A stretch of DNA of 64,000 bases from Streptomyces sp. NBC_01237 (GCF_035917275.1 NZ_CP108508.1:744001-808000); one strand, 5' to 3'; shown: positions 18,150 to 27,387, counted from the stretch's first letter. Translations and numbers: made by a program. Notes: a model not told the origin generated them from the sequence alone.

Positions 18150-18361
18150 CGGGGCCCGGCCCTCAGCCGCGCCCGGCCCGGGCGGTCCGGGGGCGGGCCG
18201 CGCTCCCCGCGAGGACCACCGCCGCGGGCACGGCGGGAACCAGGGCGCGGGCGGCGCGGTTGCCGCGCGGCAACCGCGGAGGACTGTTCCGGTTCACGGA
18301 CGCTCCGTCCAATCGGGAGAAAACCCCTGATGACCAATTCGCCCATATTAGGATCAAAAGG

Positions 18362-18383
18362 TATGAATTAACTCGTTGAATCA
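18362..18383 (+). promoter_or_regulatory. AT-rich imperfect inverted repeat, copy A (upstream of hibernation factor)
   Basis: GAATTAAC-TC-GTTGAATC is an imperfect inverted repeat preceded by TAT, about 43-64 nt upstream of the hibernation-factor start. A very similar AT-rich element lies before the DUF6479 gene (27456-27480) and, in the opposite orientation, before the tyrosine phosphatase (33195-33222). It is a candidate shared operator or promoter element. Confidence 0.45.
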
Positions 18384-18425
18384 CCTGTTCCATACGGGAG
18401 CGGGGACAAGCCCTGGGAGGGAACG

Positions 18426-19541
18426 ATGGATACGGATGCCCTGACCGCCGGTCTGTTGAGGGAGCTGCGGGCGACCAGGCCCTATCCGGCCGTCTCCCTG
18501 ACCATGCCGACCCACCGCCGGGCCCCGGACAACGCCCAGGACGCCGTACGGCTGCGCAACCTCGTGGCGGAGGCCGGCAACCGGCTGGAGGCCGACCCTC
18601 AGGTGACCCGCGAGGCCCGCGCCGCCGTCCGGGAACAGCTGGACCGGGCGGTCGCCGAGGTGGACCCGCGCCGGGCACTGGACTCGCTGGTCATCCTCGC
18701 CACGGCCGAGGAGTACCAGATCTGGCAGCTGCCGCGTACCGCACCCGAACGAGTGGTCCTGAGCGACACCTTCCTCACCCGCAACCTCGTCGCCGCGAAG
18801 GCACAGGCCCGGCCGTTCTGGGTGCTCACCGTCGCCGCCGACCACGCGGCCCTGTGGAGCGGCACCGCGGACGCGGTCCGCCCGGAGGAGCGGAACGGCT
18901 TCCCGCTGACGGCGCCCAAGGAGGCGCCGAACCCGCAGCGCGAGGAGCGGATCGGCGACACCCCGAGCACCTTCAGCGACGAGGAGACGCGGCAGTTCCT
19001 GCGTACGGTCGACGAGAAGCTGCGCGCGGTGCTCGCTGCGGACCCGCGCCCCCTGTACCTCATCGGTCTGGCGCCCGCGCTCGCGCTGCTCGACGAGGTC
19101 GGCGAGAGCGCCGGGACGGCCATCGGCCGCGTCACCAAGGGAGCGCCGGCCGACATCTCCCCCGCCGAACTGCTCCGGGAGCTGCGGCCCGCACTGGAGG
19201 CGGGGTCGGGCCGGACGGCGGACGAGATCGAGACCAGGCTCGACCACGCGCGCGGCAGCCACACGTTCGCCGGTGGTCTCGACGAGGTGTGGGCCGCCGT
19301 ACGGGAGGGTCGCGCCGGTCTCGTCGCGGTGGAGGAACACGTCCAGCGGACCGTCAGGGTGACGGACGGGCATCTGGAGCCGGTCGGCGTGGACGCCGCT
19401 CGGACGGCGGACGGAGAGGTGCGCGAGGACATCGTGGACGAACTCGTCGAGGCGGCCCTGGACAGCGGCGCCGACGTGGTCTTCGTCGCCGACGACTCCC
19501 TCGCCGGACACGGACGGATCGCGGCGGCCCTGCGCTACTGA
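18426..19541 (+). CDS. baeRF3/Balon-type ribosome hibernation factor (eRF1-like)
   Basis: This 371-residue protein has a strong GGGAGGG ribosome binding site. It matches the bacterial eRF1-like (baeRF family 3) pattern. The N-terminal domain begins DALTAGLLRELRATRPYPAVSLTMPTHR and continues with LDSLVILATAEEYQIWQLP. A central RNase-H-like domain follows (DPRPLYLIGLAPALALLDEV), then a C-terminal domain ending VDELVEAALDSGADVVFVADDSLAGHGRIAAALRY, the typical L7Ae/eRF1-3-like end. Balon of Psychrobacter belongs to this group and binds the ribosomal A site during cold or stationary stress. No GGQ-type peptide-release motif is evident. It is monocistronic, with the AT-rich element upstream. Confidence 0.8.
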   Translation: MDTDALTAGLLRELRATRPYPAVSLTMPTHRRAPDNAQDAVRLRNLVAEAGNRLEADPQVTREARAAVREQLDRAVAEVDPRRALDSLVILATAEEYQIWQLPRTAPERVVLSDTFLTRNLVAAKAQARPFWVLTVAADHAALWSGTADAVRPEERNGFPLTAPKEAPNPQREERIGDTPSTFSDEETRQFLRTVDEKLRAVLAADPRPLYLIGLAPALALLDEVGESAGTAIGRVTKGAPADISPAELLRELRPALEAGSGRTADEIETRLDHARGSHTFAGGLDEVWAAVREGRAGLVAVEEHVQRTVRVTDGHLEPVGVDAARTADGEVREDIVDELVEAALDSGADVVFVADDSLAGHGRIAAALRY

Positions 19542-19552
19542 ACCGGTGGAAA

Positions 19553-19577
19553 GGCGGGCGGCCGGGGGGCGCCCGCC
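19553..19577. terminator. Bidirectional hairpin terminator
   Basis: GGCGGGCG (19553-19560) pairs perfectly with CGCCCGCC (19570-19577) around a 9-nt G-rich loop, 11 nt after the hibernation-factor stop. It lies between that gene and the convergent dehydrogenase gene. Confidence 0.6.
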
Positions 19578-19617
19578 CGGCCGGTGACACCGCGAGGCGC
19601 CCGCCCGGCGCACACCG

Positions 19618-20577
19618 TCAGCCGAGCCGGCGGACGGGCCGGCCCGCGAGGAACGCCCTGATGTCCTCGACCGCCTGGCCGTAGTACGTCTCGTAGTTGC
19701 CGCGCGACACATAGCCGAGGTGCGGGGTGGCCAGCAGTCGCGGTGCGGTGCGCATCGGGTGGTCGGCCGGGAGGGGCTCCACGTCGAACACATCGACGCC
19801 CGCACCGGCGATGGTTCCGCCGTGCAGCGCGGCGAGCAGCGCGTCCTGGTCGACGATGGCGGCCCGGGAGGTGTTGATCAGATACGCGGTGGGGCGCATG
19901 AGGGCGAGTTCGGCCGCCCCGATCAGCCCCCGCGTACGCTCGCCGAGCGCCAGGTGGACGGAGACGAAGTCACTGGTCCCCAGCAGTTCTTCCCTGGAGG
20001 CGGCACGACGGACCCCGACCTCCTCGGCGCGCTCCGTCGTGAGGTTCTGACTCCACGCCACGACGTCCATGCCGAAGGCCCCGCCGACCGCGGCCACCCG
20101 GCCGCCGATCCTGCCCAGACCCAGCAGACCGAGGCGCCTGCCGTGCAGGTCGGCCCCGAGGGTGGACTGCCAAGGGCCGCCGGTACGCAGGGCGGTGGCC
20201 TCGGGAACGATCCCCCGGGCCAGGCCGAGCAGCAGGGCCCAGGTCAGCTCGACGGGTGCGGTGACGGAGCTGGCGGTGCCGCAGACGGTGACGCCGTGCT
20301 GTTCGGCGGCGGCGAAGTCGATGACGGAGTTGCGCATACCGGAGGCGACGAGCAGCCTGAGCCGGGGCAGCCGGGCGAACAGCGTCGCCGGGAAACGGAC
20401 GCGTTCGCGCAGGGTGACCACGATCTCGAAGTCCGCCAGCGCGGCGGCCAGTTCGCCCTCCGTACCGAAGTGCTCGCGGAACGGGACGACCTCGACGTCC
20501 TCGGCCACCGGGGACCAGTCGACGACGGTGGTGGCGACGGACTGGAAGTCGTCGATCACGGCACAGCGCAGCTTCAC
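19618..20577 (-). CDS. D-isomer-specific 2-hydroxyacid dehydrogenase family protein
   Basis: Start GTG 20577 (KLRCAVIDDFQSVA) has GGGGGAGAG 8-9 nt upstream; an in-frame ATG 24 nt earlier is less likely. The 319 residues contain the Rossmann signature LGLLGLGRIGGRVAAVGG and the catalytic residues Arg in INTSRAAIVDQD, Glu in VFDVEPLP and His in LLATPHLGY. The family reduces 2-keto acids or oxidises D-2-hydroxyacids with NAD(P), and includes phosphoglycerate dehydrogenase-like enzymes. It has no ACT domain, so it is not a regulated SerA. The substrate is unknown. It is followed by no co-directional partner within 1 kb. Confidence 0.85.
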   Translation of the reverse strand: MKLRCAVIDDFQSVATTVVDWSPVAEDVEVVPFREHFGTEGELAAALADFEIVVTLRERVRFPATLFARLPRLRLLVASGMRNSVIDFAAAEQHGVTVCGTASSVTAPVELTWALLLGLARGIVPEATALRTGGPWQSTLGADLHGRRLGLLGLGRIGGRVAAVGGAFGMDVVAWSQNLTTERAEEVGVRRAASREELLGTSDFVSVHLALGERTRGLIGAAELALMRPTAYLINTSRAAIVDQDALLAALHGGTIAGAGVDVFDVEPLPADHPMRTAPRLLATPHLGYVSRGNYETYYGQAVEDIRAFLAGRPVRRLG

Positions 20578-20832
20578 GGCACTCTCTCCCCCTCGTGGCA
20601 TCCAACGCCCTCATGATCGCCCATGACGAAGAACGGCGGTCCCTCGGGTAGCGGGCGCGTCGGCCGCTCCGGGGCCGGCCGGCGGACTGATCGGACGGAC
20701 ATCGCGATGACCGCCGCCGCGACCGGTGAGGCGGTCCTCCACGCCCTCAGACCGCCGGTGTGGATGTCACCGAACTCGTCGTCCGGCCCACGGCCCAAGG
20801 ATGAGAAGGGCGACAAGCACGTCTGCCACCAC

Positions 20833-20892
20833 GGCTACGGCTACGGCTACGGCTACGGCTACGGCTACGGCTACGGCTACGGCTACGGCTAC
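20833..20892. repeat. Ten perfect tandem copies of GGCTAC at the 3' end of gabD
   Basis: Sixty bases are ten uninterrupted GGCTAC units (20833-20892). The stop codon of the succinate-semialdehyde dehydrogenase gene (minus strand, TAG at 20891-20889) lies in the first unit. In that gene's frame the array therefore reads TAG CCG repeatedly, a row of in-frame stops. On the plus strand it can encode Gly-Tyr dipeptides in one frame. Perfect identity suggests recent slippage. Confidence 0.9.
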
Positions 20893-22301
20893 GGGCGGAC
20901 GGGGCCGTACCAGACCGTGGTGGCGTTGCAGAACTCGCGGATGCCGTGACCGGCGAGCTCCCGTCCGTAGCCGGAGCGCTTGACTCCGCCGAAGGGCAGC
21001 GCCGGGTGCGAGGCCGTCATCCCGTTGAAGAAGACACCGCCCGCCTCCAGGTCGCGTACGCAGCGGTCCATCTCCGCCGGGTCCCTCGTCCATACGTTGG
21101 AACTGAGCCCGAACGGGGTGTCGTTGGCCAGGCTCACCGCTTCGTCCAGGTCGGCGACGCGGTAGAGCGTGGCCACCGGGCCGAAGGTCTCCTCGCGGTG
21201 GACGCGCATCGACGGGGTGATCCCGGCGAGCACGGTGGGGCGGTAGAACCAGCCCCGGTCCAGGCCGCCGCCCAGGTTCTCCGGCCTGCCGCCGCCGCAC
21301 AGCACGCTCGCGCCCCGGTCCACGGCGTCGTCGACCAGCTCCTCCAGGTCGGTGCGGCCCTGCTCGCTGGCGAGCGGTCCGATGTCGGTGGACTCCTCCA
21401 TCGGGTCCCCGACGGTCAGGGCGGCCATGCCCGCGGTGAAGCGCTCGGCGAACGCGTCGTACACGTCGGTGTGGACGATGAAGCGCTTGGCGGCGATGCA
21501 GGACTGGCCGTTGTTCTGGACGCGCGCCGTCACCGCCGTCGCGGCCGCCTGCTCGACGTCCGCCGACGGCAGGACGAGGTACGGGTCGCTGCCGCCCAGT
21601 TCCAGTACGGTCTTCTTCACCTCGTCGCCCGCGATCGCCGCGACCGAGCGGCCGGCCGGTTCGCTGCCGGTGAGGGTGGCGGCGACGACCCTGCTGTCCC
21701 GCAGGATCGCCTCGATGGCGCCGGAGCCGACCAGCAGCGTCCGGAAGCAGCCTGCGGGAAAGCCGGCCCGGTGGAACAGATCCTCCAGGTACAGGGCGGT
21801 CCCCGGCACGTTCGAGGCGTGCTTGAGCAGTCCGACGTTGCCCGCCATCAGCGCGGGGGCGGCGAAGCGCACCACCTGCCACAGCGGGAAGTTCCACGGC
21901 ATCACGGCGAGGACGACGCCGAGGGGGCGGTAGCGGACCAGGGCACGGGAGGCACCGGAGTCGTGCGCGTCGGCGTCCGTGGGGTGCTCGTCGGACAGCA
22001 GCCGTTCGGCGTTGGCCGCGTACCAGCGCATCGCCCTGGCGCACTTCGCGGCCTCCGCGCGGGCCGCCCCGATGGGTTTCCCCATTTCGGTGGTCATGGT
22101 GCGGGCGATGTCGTCCCGGTCCTCGTCCAGCAGGTCGGCGGCCCGGTTCAGCCGCTCCGCCCGTTCGGCGAACGTGGTGGTCCGGTAGTGGCGGAAGGTG
22201 CTCTCGGCGGCGGCGAGCCTGCTCTCGATCTCCTCCTCGCCCAGCGCTTCGTACGCCTTGAGCAGCTCGCCGTTCGCGGGGTTGACCGTCGCGATGGGCA
22301 T
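20889..22301 (-). CDS. gabD: NAD(P)-dependent succinate-semialdehyde dehydrogenase family
   Basis: Start ATG 22301 (MPIATVNPANGELLKAYEAL) has AAGGAGG 8-9 nt upstream. The 470-residue enzyme carries VLAVMPWNFPLWQVVRFAAPAL (cofactor/substrate region), LTGSEPAGRSVA, catalytic Glu in VLELGGSDPYLVL, catalytic Cys in QNNGQSCIAAKRF, and ETFGPVATLYRV. The opening PIATVNP and the end REFCNATTVWYG are typical of the GabD group, which oxidises succinate semialdehyde to succinate. Related aldehydes are possible. The stop codon lies at the edge of the GGCTAC tandem array. It is apparently monocistronic. Confidence 0.85.
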   Translation of the reverse strand: MPIATVNPANGELLKAYEALGEEEIESRLAAAESTFRHYRTTTFAERAERLNRAADLLDEDRDDIARTMTTEMGKPIGAARAEAAKCARAMRWYAANAERLLSDEHPTDADAHDSGASRALVRYRPLGVVLAVMPWNFPLWQVVRFAAPALMAGNVGLLKHASNVPGTALYLEDLFHRAGFPAGCFRTLLVGSGAIEAILRDSRVVAATLTGSEPAGRSVAAIAGDEVKKTVLELGGSDPYLVLPSADVEQAAATAVTARVQNNGQSCIAAKRFIVHTDVYDAFAERFTAGMAALTVGDPMEESTDIGPLASEQGRTDLEELVDDAVDRGASVLCGGGRPENLGGGLDRGWFYRPTVLAGITPSMRVHREETFGPVATLYRVADLDEAVSLANDTPFGLSSNVWTRDPAEMDRCVRDLEAGGVFFNGMTASHPALPFGGVKRSGYGRELAGHGIREFCNATTVWYGPVRP

Positions 22302-22385
22302 GGCAGTGGCCTCCTTGCATCGGTACTCCGACCGTGCCGCGCCTCGCGCCGCCGCGCAACGCGGCCCCTCGTCCCCCACACGTAC

Positions 22386-22437
22386 CCGGCCGGCGCGGAT
22401 CATGCGTGCGCGGGGGCACCCGATCCGCACCGGCCGG
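22386..22437 (-). terminator. Candidate hairpin terminator after the ATP-binding regulator
   Basis: Arms 22386-22401 and 22422-22437 are complementary at 15 of 16 positions with a 20-nt loop. The hairpin begins 18 nt beyond the stop of the minus-strand ATP-binding protein and ends before gabD. Confidence 0.6.
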
Positions 22438-22454
22438 AGAGCCGTGCGCGACGC

Positions 22455-22913
22455 TCACACCAGAACGGCGAGCGGCTGGAGCCGGGTTTCGCGTACGCCG
22501 TCCGGCGGCGTGAGCGGCAGCAGGTCCGCGGTGCGCGGCGCCTCCGCGTAGCGGGTGAACCAGACCACTTTTCCGTCGGTGGTCCGGCAGGTTCCCCAGC
22601 TGTCGCTGAGGGCCATGACCCGGCTCAGTCCGCCGCCGGTGCCGAGCAGCCGGGGCATCTCGCTCCCGTTGTCGGAAACCGACACCGTCAGGTGCCGTCC
22701 CGTCCAGCGGAGTTCGATGACGCACGCGTTGTCGTCACCGACATGCCGGCGGACGTTGGTCAGGAGCTCGTCCAGGGCCCGGCACACCGGCCGGACGTGC
22801 AGTTCGAGGCTCCAGTGACGCAGGTGTGCGGCGACGATCCGCCGCAGCTGGGGAACCCGCTCTGCGGACACCTGCAGTTCGACCAGGTAGTGCCGGTCGA
22901 GTGGAACGGTCAT
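22455..22913 (-). CDS. HATPase_c ATP-binding protein (anti-sigma/RsbW-like)
   Basis: This 152-residue protein of the RsbW/SpoIIAB-like class is abundant in Streptomyces. It has a GHKL ATPase fold with an N-box (CRALDELLTNVRRHVGDD, the Glu/Asn ATP-Mg ligands) and a G1-box (LTVSVSDNGSEMP), followed by GTGGGLSRVMALSDSWG. Members either phosphorylate anti-anti-sigma (STAS) proteins and bind sigma factors, or are orphan regulators. No partner sigma or STAS gene is adjacent; the nearest STAS domain is on the glutaminase 4 kb away. GAGGAG lies 7 nt before the ATG. Confidence 0.82.
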   Translation of the reverse strand: MTVPLDRHYLVELQVSAERVPQLRRIVAAHLRHWSLELHVRPVCRALDELLTNVRRHVGDDNACVIELRWTGRHLTVSVSDNGSEMPRLLGTGGGLSRVMALSDSWGTCRTTDGKVVWFTRYAEAPRTADLLPLTPPDGVRETRLQPLAVLV

Positions 22914-23001
22914 CGTCGAGGCTCCTCACCACGAGGCCCACGTGCTTCACCCTGATGAACCACCGACCCCCGAATACGAAGCGTGAGCACTTATCACGTA
23001 T

Positions 23002-23023
23002 GGGTCACTCATTAGGGTGACCC
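23002..23023. promoter_or_regulatory. Inverted repeat GGGTCAC-N8-GTGACCC
   Basis: Perfect 7-bp arms (23002-23008 and 23017-23023) lie about 90-110 nt upstream of the ATP-binding regulator, in an unusually AT-containing patch (CTTATCACGTATGGG). This is a possible operator for that gene. No regulator can be named. Confidence 0.35.
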
Positions 23024-23147
23024 GGCAGTGTCGAATGCGCAACAGATAGGCCATTTGACCTGATAGTGCGGTTTTCGGGGGCCGGATCTTCTGTCGGGCC
23101 CGCACTCCCCGGTCGGGAGCCGGTCTCCGCCCCGCACCTTCGACGGG

Positions 23148-25244
23148 TCAGGGCAGATAGGGCAGAAGCCGGTCCGGGGTGAGCGGCAGTTCACGCAGCC
23201 TCGCTCCGGTGGCGTGGCGCACGGCGTTCCCGATGGCGGCGGCGGTGCCGACGATGCCGATCTCCCCGATGCCCTTGCTGCCCATGGGGTTGAGGTGGGG
23301 GTCCTCCTCGTCGATCCAGTGGGCCTGGATGTCGGGCACGTCCGCGTGGACCGGCACATGGTAGGAGGCGAGATCGCTCTGGGTGAAGTCGCCGAAGATG
23401 GGGTCCATGCTGCTTCCCTCGGTCAGCGCCATGCCCAGACCCATGGCCATGCCGCCGATGAACTGGGAGCGTGCGGTACGGGAGTTGAGGATGCGCCCGG
23501 CCGCGTACACGCCGAGCAGCCGGCGTACCCGGATCTCTCCCGTGACGGTGTCGACGGCCACCTCGGCGAAGTGGGCGCCGAAGGCGTGACGCGCGTACGG
23601 GGACTCCGCGGCGGTCTCCTCCTCGGTGTCGGCGGTGACGGTGAGCCCGTCGGCCGGGAGCGGCCCGGTGTGCTCGCCCAGCCGTGCGGCGAGGGCGGTG
23701 GCGGCCTTGTGCACCGCCCAGCCCCAGGAGGCCGTACCGGAGGAACCGCCGGCCAGCGGGGCGGTGGGCAGGTCGCTGTCGCCGATGGCGATCCGGATGT
23801 TCTCCACGGGTGTGCCCAGGACCGAGGCGGCGATCTGCGCGAGGACCGTACGCGCACCGGTGCCGATGTCCGTGGCGTTGACGGCGATGCGGTAGCCGCC
23901 GTCCGGGGCCGCGTGCGCCGACGCGCTGGAGCGGGAGACGAGTACGGGGTACGTCGCCGAGGCCACCCCGGTGCCGAGCAGCCACGGCCCGTCCCGGCGG
24001 ATGGCGGGCGCGGGGTCCCGGTCGTACCAGCCGAAGCGTTCGGCGCCCTCGCGCAGGCAGGCGGACAGACCCCGGCTGCTGAACGGGCGGCCGCTGTCCG
24101 GTTCGCTCGCCGGTTCGTTGCGCACGCGCAGTTCGACCGGGTCGACACCGAGCGCGCAGGCCAGTTCGTCCATCGCCGACTCCAGCGCGTACATCCCGGA
24201 CGCCTCCCCCGGTGCGCGCATCCAGGACGGGCTGGGGACGTCCAGTACGGCCACCCGGTGGGTGGTGCGGCTGTGCGGGGAGATGTACATGGTGCGGGCG
24301 GGCACGGCGGACTGCTCGACGAACTCCTTGACCGTGGAGGTGTGGGTGACCGCCTCATGGGCGAGCGCCGTGAGGATTCCGTCGAGGTCGGCGCCGAGCC
24401 GTACCCGCTGGAGCGTGGGGGCACGGTGCCCGACGACCCCGGCCAACTGACCTCGAGGCAGGGAGAGTTTGACCGGACGTCCGGTGTGCCGGGCGGCCAT
24501 CGCGGCGAGCACCACCTGCGGGCGCGCGGTGCCCTTGGAGCCGAAGCCGCCGCCGACGTGCTCGGAGACGACGGTGATCCGCGAGGGTTCGAGGCCGAAG
24601 GCGGAGGCGAGGCTGTCGCGGACCGAGGTGGAGCCCTGACTGGAGTCATGGACGCTCAGATGCCCGTCGGCCCACACCGCGGTGGAGGCGTGCGGCTCCA
24701 TGGGGTGGTTGTGCAGGGCGCCGAGGCGGTAGGTCGCGTCGATCTGTACGGGGGCCGCCCTGAAGGCTCCGTCGAAGTCGCCGCGTTCCCGGACGGCCGG
24801 GTGGCCGCCGTTGGCCTGTTCCGGGGTGTAGAGGCCCGGGTGGTCCTCGGTGAGCGTGACATCGTGCGGGGCGCTCGCGTACTCGATGAGGAGGGCCTCG
24901 GCGCCCTCCCTGGCGGATTCGAGGCTGTCCGCCACCACGAGGGCGATGTACCAGCCGCGATGCGGGACCCGGTCGTCCTGGAGGAGGGCGAGGATGGGGT
25001 CGTCGGGCTCCTTGAGCCGAGGGGCGTTCTCGTGGGTGAGGACGGCGTGGACGCCGGGGACGGCGAGGGCGTCGGCGGTGCGCACGGCGGTGACGCGCCC
25101 GGAGGCGATGGCGGCGGGGACGGGCCAGGCGTACAGACAGCCGGGCGGGGTGTGCTCCGACGCGTAGCGCGCGCTGCCGGTGACCTTGTCCAGGGCCTCG
25201 CGGCGGACGACGGGGGCGCCCAGCGGGTGGGGGGCGTGGGTCAT
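23148..25244 (-). CDS. Xanthine dehydrogenase family, molybdenum-cofactor-binding subunit (PaoC-like)
   Basis: This 698-residue large subunit has the family order. The N-terminal part begins GAPVVRREALDKVTGSARYASE. Mo-cofactor segments follow: SEHVGGGFGSKG, GEASGMYALESAMDELACAL, GTGARTVLAQIAASVLG and GGSSGTASWGWAVHKAA. The C-terminal KGIGEIGIVGTAAAIGNAVRHATG carries the catalytic Glu (GxxE). It hydroxylates an aldehyde or N-heterocycle. The small (Fe-S) and medium (FAD/4Fe-4S) subunits are encoded immediately upstream, and the layout (A-B-C, short C subunit) is that of PaoABC/YagTSR rather than purine-type XdhABC. The substrate is unknown, with aromatic aldehydes favoured by analogy. Confidence 0.9.
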   Translation of the reverse strand: MTHAPHPLGAPVVRREALDKVTGSARYASEHTPPGCLYAWPVPAAIASGRVTAVRTADALAVPGVHAVLTHENAPRLKEPDDPILALLQDDRVPHRGWYIALVVADSLESAREGAEALLIEYASAPHDVTLTEDHPGLYTPEQANGGHPAVRERGDFDGAFRAAPVQIDATYRLGALHNHPMEPHASTAVWADGHLSVHDSSQGSTSVRDSLASAFGLEPSRITVVSEHVGGGFGSKGTARPQVVLAAMAARHTGRPVKLSLPRGQLAGVVGHRAPTLQRVRLGADLDGILTALAHEAVTHTSTVKEFVEQSAVPARTMYISPHSRTTHRVAVLDVPSPSWMRAPGEASGMYALESAMDELACALGVDPVELRVRNEPASEPDSGRPFSSRGLSACLREGAERFGWYDRDPAPAIRRDGPWLLGTGVASATYPVLVSRSSASAHAAPDGGYRIAVNATDIGTGARTVLAQIAASVLGTPVENIRIAIGDSDLPTAPLAGGSSGTASWGWAVHKAATALAARLGEHTGPLPADGLTVTADTEEETAAESPYARHAFGAHFAEVAVDTVTGEIRVRRLLGVYAAGRILNSRTARSQFIGGMAMGLGMALTEGSSMDPIFGDFTQSDLASYHVPVHADVPDIQAHWIDEEDPHLNPMGSKGIGEIGIVGTAAAIGNAVRHATGARLRELPLTPDRLLPYLP

Positions 25245-25301
25245 GGCGGGGTCCTTGATCCGGTGTCGGGTCGTCGGGGCGGGTTCGGGTTGTCGGGGGT
25301 T

Positions 25302-26296
25302 TCAGGTCGTCGGCGCGGGCTGCCCGGTGAGTTCGCCCAGGGCGTCGACCGCCATCCTGCGGGCGAGGTCCACCTTGAACGCGTTGTCGCGCAGCGGCCG
25401 GGCGGCGTCGAGTTCGGCGTCCGCGGCCCGCGCGAACGTGGCCCTCGTGGCAGGTGCGCCCCGCAGGACCCCTTCCGCGGTACGGGCGCGCCAGGGTCGG
25501 TGGGCGAGTCCGCCGAAGGCCAGTGCGGCGTGTGTGATGCGCCCGTCGCGTACCTGGACGAGCGCGGCGACGGAGGCCAGGGCGAAGGCGTACGAGGCCC
25601 GGTCGCGGGCCTTGCGGTAGAGGGAGACGGCGCCGTCGGGGCGCGGTGGGAGCAGCACGTCGGTGATCAGTTCCCCGGGCCGGACGACGGTGTCCTGATC
25701 CGGGTTCTCACCGGGCAGCCGGTGGAATTCGGTGAGGGGCACGGCTCGTTCGCCCTCGGGTCCGAGCAGCAGGACGGTGGCGTCGAGCGCGGCGAGGGCG
25801 ACCGCCATGTCCGAGGGGTTGGTGGCGACGCACTCCGCGGAGTGTCCCAGGACCGCGAGGTCCCGGTGGGCGCCCTCGCGGGCGGGGCAGCCGGAGCCGG
25901 GTGAGCGCTTGTTGCAGGGCTTGGAGATGTCCTGGAAGTACGGGCAGCGGGTGCGCTGGAGCAGGTTTCCGCCGGTGGTGGCCGTGTTGCGGAGCTGTCC
26001 CGAGGCGCCGGCCAGCAGGGCCTGGGAGAGGGCGGGGTAGTGGACGCGTACGTCCGGATGCGCGGCGAGGTCGCTGTTGCGCACGGTCGCGCCGATGCGC
26101 AGGCCGCCGTCCGGGGTACGGGTCACCCGGTCCAGTGGCAGTCCGCCGATGTCGATGAGCAGTCCGGGCGTCTCGACCCCGAGTTTCATCAGGTCGACGA
26201 GGTTGGTGCCGCCGCCGAGGAACCGGGAGCCGGGCCGGGCGGCGCCGAGGCGGACCGCCTCGGCGGCGGACGCGGGGCGCAGGTAGGCGAACGGTT

Positions 26297-26300
<4 letters not shown>
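25302..26300 (-). CDS. FAD-binding subunit with extra [4Fe-4S] ligands (PaoB-like)
   Basis: The 332 residues start at ATG 26300 ([16 protein letters not shown]), in a 4-nt overlap with the Fe-S subunit gene. The FAD-binding domain is at the N-terminus ([18 protein letters not shown]) with [12 protein letters not shown] following [11 protein letters not shown] cysteine set (RCPYFQD, KPCNKR, SGCPA and later [12 protein letters not shown]) matches the loop that binds an additional [4Fe-4S] cluster in E. coli PaoB and in 4-hydroxybenzoyl-CoA reductase-like enzymes. The C-terminal CO-dehydrogenase flavoprotein domain follows. It passes electrons between the small subunit's 2Fe-2S clusters and the acceptor. 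Confidence 0.88.
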
Positions 26301-26877
<577 letters not shown>

Positions 26878-26878
<1 letters not shown>

Positions 26879-27264
26879 CAGTGGCTCTCCAGCCGCAGTC
26901 GGACTTCTTCCTCCTGGTCACCGGCGGCGGTGCCGACGACCCGTACCGTGAACGCGCCCGTCAGTTGGCCGCGCAATCGCTCGACGGCCCAGTAGCCGCC
27001 CTGCACATCGACCGTGACCGGGGCCGAGAGCTGTGCGGGTTCGGCCGGCGCCCTCGCTTCGGACACGTCGACCGTGGCCATCCACACGGTCGGGCGCGGT
27101 CCCGCCCCCTCCTGGGGTGCGTCGCTCCCGGGGCGGTCGGAGTCGAAGGAGCGACGCAGCACGTCGAAGACGGTCCTGGCGTCCTCCGTGGCGCATCCGG
27201 TCAGCGCGACCACGACTTCGCGGCCCGCCGGGTGGTCTCGACTCTGCTCTCGCGTGCTGTTCAC
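26878..27264 (-). CDS. Unknown protein heading the molybdenum-enzyme operon
   Basis: This 128-residue protein is not recognised as any named family. It starts at ATG 27264 ([40 protein letters not shown]) and reads as an alpha/beta protein. After a low-complexity acidic/Pro linker, it ends in a beta-rich half ([61 protein letters not shown]). It has no signal peptide or metal motif. It overlaps the 2Fe-2S gene by TGATG and is the first gene of the operon, so it is probably made together with the oxidoreductase, perhaps as a small regulatory or assembly partner. That role is only inferred from position. Confidence 0.6.
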
Positions 27265-27352
27265 CGTGGTTCCTTCCGCTGGGAGCCGGGAATTCGGGGA
27301 CCCCCTCCAGGCTCACCCAGCAGCCGGCCGGCGGCGACACGAGAGCGCCACC

Positions 27353-27387
27353 CGGTTCGCCGGGCACGGGCCGTGCCCGGCGAACCG
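27353..27387. repeat. Perfect 17-bp inverted repeat with one-base centre
   Basis: CGGTTCGCCGGGCACGG (27353-27369) and its exact complement (27371-27387) flank a single G. It lies in the divergent region, 89 nt upstream of the molybdenum-enzyme operon and 124 nt upstream of the DUF6479 gene. It would form an extremely stable hairpin in either transcript. Confidence 0.75.

Noticed and set aside
20623..20949. A plus-strand frame ending in a long Gly-Tyr run encoded by the GGCTAC array
   Set aside because: No ribosome binding site precedes it, the part outside the repeat shows no family, and it runs antisense into the end of gabD. The Gly-Tyr run follows automatically from the repeat.
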